A stretch of DNA of 19,025 bases from Bacteroidales bacterium (GTDB lineage Bacteria > Bacteroidota > Bacteroidia > Bacteroidales > Tenuifilaceae), in NCBI GenBank assembly GCA_003531155.1, contig DQHR01000068.1, positions 1-19,025 on the forward strand, written 5' to 3'. The notes beneath the pieces were generated by a model. That model was not told where the DNA came from. It did no database searches and saw nothing but the letters and a program-made list of their open reading frames with translations. How positions within the stretch are numbered: the stretch's first letter is position 1; every line of letters begins with the position of its first letter. A program made the translations under genes and the position numbers. This document shows, in pieces, positions 14,747 through 19,025 of the stretch.

Positions 14747-17700
14747 ATGAAGGCTAACAATATGTATTTAAAATACAGTGAGTTTTTGCCTGCAATTCGC
14801 CTTTTACTCACAGTTTTGCTGATGTTAATTGTTCCAAGATTAATTGCACAACCATCATCTCCAACTAATTTACAAGCTACCGCATTGAATGGAGCCATAA
14901 TATTATCTTGGGACTTAAGCAATCCCTTGCCCATTGCTCCCACCAATTACAATATATACAGATCAGTAGATGGTTCAACATTTGGTGCAATTAGCCACAC
15001 AGCTAACTTTTCTTCCTTTGCCTATTATATTGATAATACGGCTATCAATGGCACTAAATACTGGTACAAAGTAACAGCATATCAGGGTTCATATTCAAAT
15101 GAAAGTGGTGCTTCTAATGTTGTTACAGTGATGCCCAAATCGGCCAATAACTTTTATGTTCTTGCACTAAATAATGCAAATGAAATTCATTGGCCTGCAA
15201 GTACTACAGGTGCAACAGGCTATAGACTTTATAAGTCAACCGATTCCTTGACTTTTGCACCTATTGTCCCTGATTTTCCTGCTGGCATTACTCAATATAC
15301 AGATGATGGCTTGACTAATGGACAATTTTATTTTTATAGAATTGCAGAAATAGGCGGATCTAAGGATGGCATTCTATCCAATACTGAAGCTGCATCGCCT
15401 GAAGCCGACTTGTCAAAATTTACAACATTTACTGGAACAAACTACTTGTTTGTCCCCGATAGTTTCAGGTTATCCAAAGGAACATATAATAATAATTTAT
15501 CTATTGAGTGCTGGTATAAGCCAGCGTCTATAAATCTCTATAGCAGTAAACAATCTTTACTGTCTCGTAGTGGGAATAATGCATATTCAACAGGAGACGA
15601 AAACGAGGCTTATGCTCTGTTTCTCGCAAACAATGGCGATTCTACTTTTTTTGCATTTAATAGTTGGACTTATTTATACCCTTCAACATTAAGATCAAAT
15701 GCTATTTCAGCAAATACATGGTATCATATAGCGGTTGTTAACAATCCTAGCCTTAATACATGCACCATGTATGTGAATGGAGCTGTAGTGGGAACTACAT
15801 CTGCTATTACAATCTCTGATTATGAAGGTTATAAAAACATGCGCCTATTTATAGGAGCAATAGCAGATGCAGAGTATGGATATACTGGTGAAATGCGCGA
15901 ATTACGAATTTGGCAGAAAGCTTTAAGCCAAACGGAAATCACTACGAACATGAACCAGCGGTTGCGTGGAGATGAAAGTCAATTGCTCGGCATTTGGCAT
16001 CTGGATAAAATGTATAACAACATCGCTTACGATTATACAACTAACGATAGTTACTTGAAAAACGCTATCGGTTGTGGTACTGGTCAAAAAGCCATTGCTA
16101 ATAATGATTATGTAAAAATCCCTGTAAACACAACTAATAAAATGATTGATGTTCAGGAAAATGATTCTATCTCAATAAATTGGAATGAGAAAACATACCT
16201 AATACTCAATCCCATTCATGGATCTGCGCATGTTGTAAATTATAACAGCTTAAACTATACGCCAAATGCTGGGTTTACAGGTGTTGACAGTATGCAATAT
16301 GTCATTTGCGACTCATTATCTGGGATACGGTGGACTAAGGACACTGCAACAGTATATATTAGAGTCGAATGCGATACAAGATCAACAGTTAGCTGGAATA
16401 GCAAAACGGAAGGTGAGAATCCAAGGCTAAAAACCTACCTTTCTTACGGTTTAAACACCAATATCAGTTTGAGTGATCCTGATAATATTGTATCTGACTT
16501 TGCCATTAGGACATCATATTCATTTTATCATCAAAAGGAAATTTGGTGGACGCAAACAACGGGAAATACAACTAAAAAGTCAACGGCAACATTGCGTTTT
16601 TCTAATATGGATGCCTTACCGGTATCTCAACTATGCCTTACATTACGTGCATTAGATAACAATTCCAACCTATTCAGAGATTCTGTAATTGTGGATCCAT
16701 ACTATAATGGAACTAAAATAAAACTGAATCAAGCAAGCGTAACACCTGTCTATAACGATATATACAAAGGAAACAACCTCATAATGAGTGGCTATGCAGC
16801 ACCTTTGGGTGATAAATCCTATCCATGGGGTGATGTAGAAGTATGCTTTCTACCCTATGTTGATTCCGTTTTGATTACTTATGGCAATTCCGCTAGCGGT
16901 GGGGCTATTCAGTCAATAGGTATTGGTAATATGAGCTGGTGTTCATTTCCTAACCATGTTCCAAAATTTGTTGATGGATCGGGGAATCATATTACAACAC
17001 TCAAGGATTCATGTGTGGAAGATATAGCTACAGTACGCAAAGTGAAATTGAAATTGTACGAATATGATAATGACTCCCTATACATATCAAAAGTTATTGC
17101 TAATCCAAGTCATTTAACCATAACAGGTGTCCCGGCACAAGACACTTCCTTTTCATATAAGCCTATAGCTGATTATTTCGGATATGACACATTAACAGTA
17201 ATTGCCCGTGATGCCAGAAGTCCATTATTAGAACAGGGTTATGATACACTGACAGTATATATACATGTTCTCCCTAAAAATGATGCACCCTCGTACACAA
17301 AACCAGGTACATCTCCAACTTCAATTACTGTATTGGAAGATGCGACCTCTTATACCTATCCAAATTGGGCCACAAACATTAAAAAAGGGCCATCTAATGA
17401 GGATTATCAAAATTTTGCTTTCATACTGCGAACAAATTCCAAACCAACTCTTTTTTCTGTTCCACCCGCTATTGACACAAATACGGGTAACCTCACCTTC
17501 ACGGTTGCCTCAAATATGAATAGTACAACAGCCTCTGTTGCTGCTTTTGTTCTAAAAGATGATGGAGGGCTTGAAAATGGTGGAAGGGATTCAACGAATC
17601 GGTTCAATATAATAATCAATGTCACTCCAGTAAATGATGCTCCAATATTCATCAAAGGTGCTGACCAAACTATTGACGAAGATGCCGGCGCACAAACTAG

Positions 17701-19025
17701 GACTGGATGGGCCACAGGTATTAACGACGGTGATCCTGAACTAACACAAACGCTTAACTTCAACGTCAGCAATGATGATAATGCGCTATTTTCTGCACAG
17801 CCAACAATCAGTTCGACGGGTACGCTTACTTATACGTCTGCGGCCAATGCAAATGGTTCGGCTATAGTAACAGTAACTCTAAGTGATAATGGCTCGAATG
17901 TGGCACCGAATGTAAATACCAGTGCTGCACAAACTTTTACTATAACTGTGAATGCAGTGAATGATGCTCCTACCGATATTACCCTATCAAATAGCACTGT
18001 TAGTGAGAACCAGCCAACTGGGACTACCATCGGAACTCTCTCCACCACCGATCCCGATGCCCTGAACACGTTCACCTACACCATACAGCCCGGGGGAGAT
18101 GCCGCCGCCTTCAACATCTCCGGGACTAGTCTGCAGACCGCTGCCAGCCTCGACTTCGAGACCAAGTCAAGCTATAGCATAACCATTCGTACCACAGATC
18201 AAAATGGACTTTTCTACGAAAAAGCATTTACAATTACCGTAACCAATGTCAACGAAACGCCTAATGATATTACCCTATCAAATAGCACTGTTAGCGAGAA
18301 CCAGCCAGTTGGTACCACTGTCGGAACCTTTTCCTCCACCGATCCCGATGCCCTGAACACGTTCACCTACACCATCCTACCAGGTGGAGATGCCGCCTCC
18401 TTCTCCATTTCCGGTGCAACCTTGCAAACCGCTACCAGTTTTGACTACGAAACCAAGTCAAGCTATAGCATAACCATTCGTACCGCAGATCAGGATGGAC
18501 TTTTCTACGAGGAAATGTTTACGATTGCTGTTGCCAATGTTAACGAAGCACCCTCAATTACATTTCCAACTTCAAGCCCTTATTTGATCAATATTCAGGA
18601 AAATACCACTGCAGTAATGACTTTTACTGCAACAGATCTGGATGCAGGTTCCACATTAATTTACGAAATCAATTCTAGTACAGTTTTTGACGGTACCAAA
18701 TTTACAATAGATAACAGTACAGGAGTATTAAGTTTTAATAACTCTCCGAATTTTGAGAATCCTAATGATATATATAATACTGATGGTGATAATATTTACG
18801 GGCTTGCAGTGCGCGTATCCGACGGACTTCTAGCATCTTCTTATCGATTAATTCAGATAACAGTAACAGATGTTAACGAGGCTCCTACCGATATTACCCT
18901 ATCAAATAGCACTGTTAGTGAGAACCAGCCAGCTGGGACCACTGTCGGAACCTTTTCCACCACCGACCCCGATGCCCTGAACACGTTCACCTACACCATT
19001 CAGCCCGGGGGAGATGCCGCCGCCT
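14747..19025 (+). CDS. Giant secreted multidomain surface protein, FN3-LamG-Ig/cadherin-like (partial, right edge)
   Basis: The frame is open for 1426 codons from the ATG at 14747 to the window edge. I followed it row by row and saw no stop. A signal peptide ends near residue 35 (RLLLTVLLMLIVPRLIA, then QPSSP). Modules in order: FN3 (36-128, SPTNLQATALNGAIILSW), second FN3 (131-222), LamG/concanavalin-like (226-415, LSIECWYKPAS ... MYVNGAVVG ... GEMRELRIWQKAL), an Ig-like module with YTPNAGFTGVDSMQYVICD (466-541), a less typical segment (545-765), a second YKPIADYFGYDTLTVIARD module (766-842), NDAP-bounded modules (846-1071) and cadherin-like repeats from 1072. DFETKSSYSITIRTTDQNG with Asp-rich linkers suggests Ca2+ binding. 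It is presumably an adhesin or carbohydrate-binding surface protein. A second in-frame Met is at residue 6. The C-terminus is not visible. Confidence 0.9.
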   Translation, partial: MKANNMYLKYSEFLPAIRLLLTVLLMLIVPRLIAQPSSPTNLQATALNGAIILSWDLSNPLPIAPTNYNIYRSVDGSTFGAISHTANFSSFAYYIDNTAINGTKYWYKVTAYQGSYSNESGASNVVTVMPKSANNFYVLALNNANEIHWPASTTGATGYRLYKSTDSLTFAPIVPDFPAGITQYTDDGLTNGQFYFYRIAEIGGSKDGILSNTEAASPEADLSKFTTFTGTNYLFVPDSFRLSKGTYNNNLSIECWYKPASINLYSSKQSLLSRSGNNAYSTGDENEAYALFLANNGDSTFFAFNSWTYLYPSTLRSNAISANTWYHIAVVNNPSLNTCTMYVNGAVVGTTSAITISDYEGYKNMRLFIGAIADAEYGYTGEMRELRIWQKALSQTEITTNMNQRLRGDESQLLGIWHLDKMYNNIAYDYTTNDSYLKNAIGCGTGQKAIANNDYVKIPVNTTNKMIDVQENDSISINWNEKTYLILNPIHGSAHVVNYNSLNYTPNAGFTGVDSMQYVICDSLSGIRWTKDTATVYIRVECDTRSTVSWNSKTEGENPRLKTYLSYGLNTNISLSDPDNIVSDFAIRTSYSFYHQKEIWWTQTTGNTTKKSTATLRFSNMDALPVSQLCLTLRALDNNSNLFRDSVIVDPYYNGTKIKLNQASVTPVYNDIYKGNNLIMSGYAAPLGDKSYPWGDVEVCFLPYVDSVLITYGNSASGGAIQSIGIGNMSWCSFPNHVPKFVDGSGNHITTLKDSCVEDIATVRKVKLKLYEYDNDSLYISKVIANPSHLTITGVPAQDTSFSYKPIADYFGYDTLTVIARDARSPLLEQGYDTLTVYIHVLPKNDAPSYTKPGTSPTSITVLEDATSYTYPNWATNIKKGPSNEDYQNFAFILRTNSKPTLFSVPPAIDTNTGNLTFTVASNMNSTTASVAAFVLKDDGGLENGGRDSTNRFNIIINVTPVNDAPIFIKGADQTIDEDAGAQTRTGWATGINDGDPELTQTLNFNVSNDDNALFSAQPTISSTGTLTYTSAANANGSAIVTVTLSDNGSNVAPNVNTSAAQTFTITVNAVNDAPTDITLSNSTVSENQPTGTTIGTLSTTDPDALNTFTYTIQPGGDAAAFNISGTSLQTAASLDFETKSSYSITIRTTDQNGLFYEKAFTITVTNVNETPNDITLSNSTVSENQPVGTTVGTFSSTDPDALNTFTYTILPGGDAASFSISGATLQTATSFDYETKSSYSITIRTADQDGLFYEEMFTIAVANVNEAPSITFPTSSPYLINIQENTTAVMTFTATDLDAGSTLIYEINSSTVFDGTKFTIDNSTGVLSFNNSPNFENPNDIYNTDGDNIYGLAVRVSDGLLASSYRLIQITVTDVNEAPTDITLSNSTVSENQPAGTTVGTFSTTDPDALNTFTYTIQPGGDAAA
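17960..18250 (+). repeat. Cadherin-like repeat 1 (97 codons) in the giant secreted protein
   Basis: Residues 1072-1168 run from NDAPTDITLSNSTVSENQ to the next NETPND, exactly 291 bp. The core LDFETKSSYSITIRTTDQ is the cadherin-type LDYE..YxLxVxAxD pattern. Its second half is unusually GC-rich with C-ending codons (about 18040-18165). It shares an identical 33-bp tract with repeat 2 (18161-18193 versus 18452-18484). Confidence 0.85.
18251..18541 (+). repeat. Cadherin-like repeat 2 (97 codons)
   Basis: Residues 1169-1265 start NETPNDITLSNSTVSENQ and are in register with repeat 1, at the same 291-bp length. Another identical 38-bp tract, encoding TDPDALNTFTYT, lies at 18338-18375 and corresponds to 18047-18084. 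Between these conserved blocks the codons differ freely, for example TTTGACTAC versus CTCGACTTC. Confidence 0.85.
18875..19025 (+). repeat. Cadherin-like repeat 3 (partial)
   Basis: Starts NEAPTDITLSNSTVSENQ at residue 1377 and runs off the window. From 18881 to 19025 it differs from repeat 1 (17966-18110) at 9 of 145 bases by direct comparison. A divergent 111-codon cadherin-like module (18542-18874) separates it from repeat 2, so the near-identical copies are not simply adjacent. Confidence 0.85.

Noticed and set aside
17407..17772. A 121-codon open frame on the minus strand inside the giant secreted protein gene
   Set aside because: It lies opposite a continuous coding frame with clear domain signatures, and its translation shows no family motif or plausible start context.
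17960..19025. Possible CRISPR-like or tandem non-coding repeat array
   Set aside because: The units are 291 bp, in frame, without spacers, and encode cadherin-like modules.
14747..19025. Suspicion that the giant gene is frameshifted, because no stop is found in the window
   Set aside because: Codon-by-codon reading from 14747 to 19025 keeps one frame with continuous domain logic; it is simply truncated by the edge.

Overview
The window looks like a chromosomal segment of a Bacteroidota bacterium, probably a Bacteroidales or Marinilabiliales-like lineage. This is an inference from the low GC content, A-rich gene starts with few Shine-Dalgarno motifs, a DUF2807/GIN-type envelope protein, a DNA-level MacA/MacB/TolC-type cluster with a split ATPase and permeases, and a very large secreted FN3/LamG/cadherin-like protein typical of that phylum.

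Left part (1-6626) is housekeeping and envelope genes in mixed orientation. It holds the 5' part of a THUMP-type RNA methyltransferase (minus strand, running off the left edge), a divergent YhiN/HI0933-type flavoprotein, a secreted DUF2807 protein that converges on it across a shared hairpin terminator, an LpxL/HtrB-type acyltransferase, an AMP-forming long-chain acyl-CoA ligase that converges on the acyltransferase with only 4 bp between stops, and a secreted protein of unknown function with an apparent beta-barrel.

Central part (6868-14072) is a compact seven-gene plus-strand operon: TolC-family outer-membrane channel, HlyD/MacA-type lipoprotein adaptor, ABC ATPase, two different MacB/FtsX-type permeases, an OmpR-type response regulator and a HAMP histidine kinase. 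Spacing is -17, -4, 23, 1, 28 and -11 bp. The proteins would form a tripartite pump spanning both membranes, with a heterodimeric permease. The kinase has almost no periplasmic domain, so the pump may supply the sensory input. A perfect 19-bp palindrome sits just upstream of the first gene and is a candidate operator.

Right part (14073-19025) starts with a likely terminator and about 600 bp of AT-rich DNA with no convincing gene. It is followed by a giant secreted protein, open for at least 1426 codons and truncated by the right edge. Its order is signal peptide, two FN3 modules, LamG-like domain, several Ig/cadherin-like modules, then cadherin-like repeats. Three of these repeats are nearly identical at DNA level and locally GC-rich, a sign of recent duplication or gene conversion. 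No tRNA, rRNA, CRISPR array or insertion sequence was recognised.
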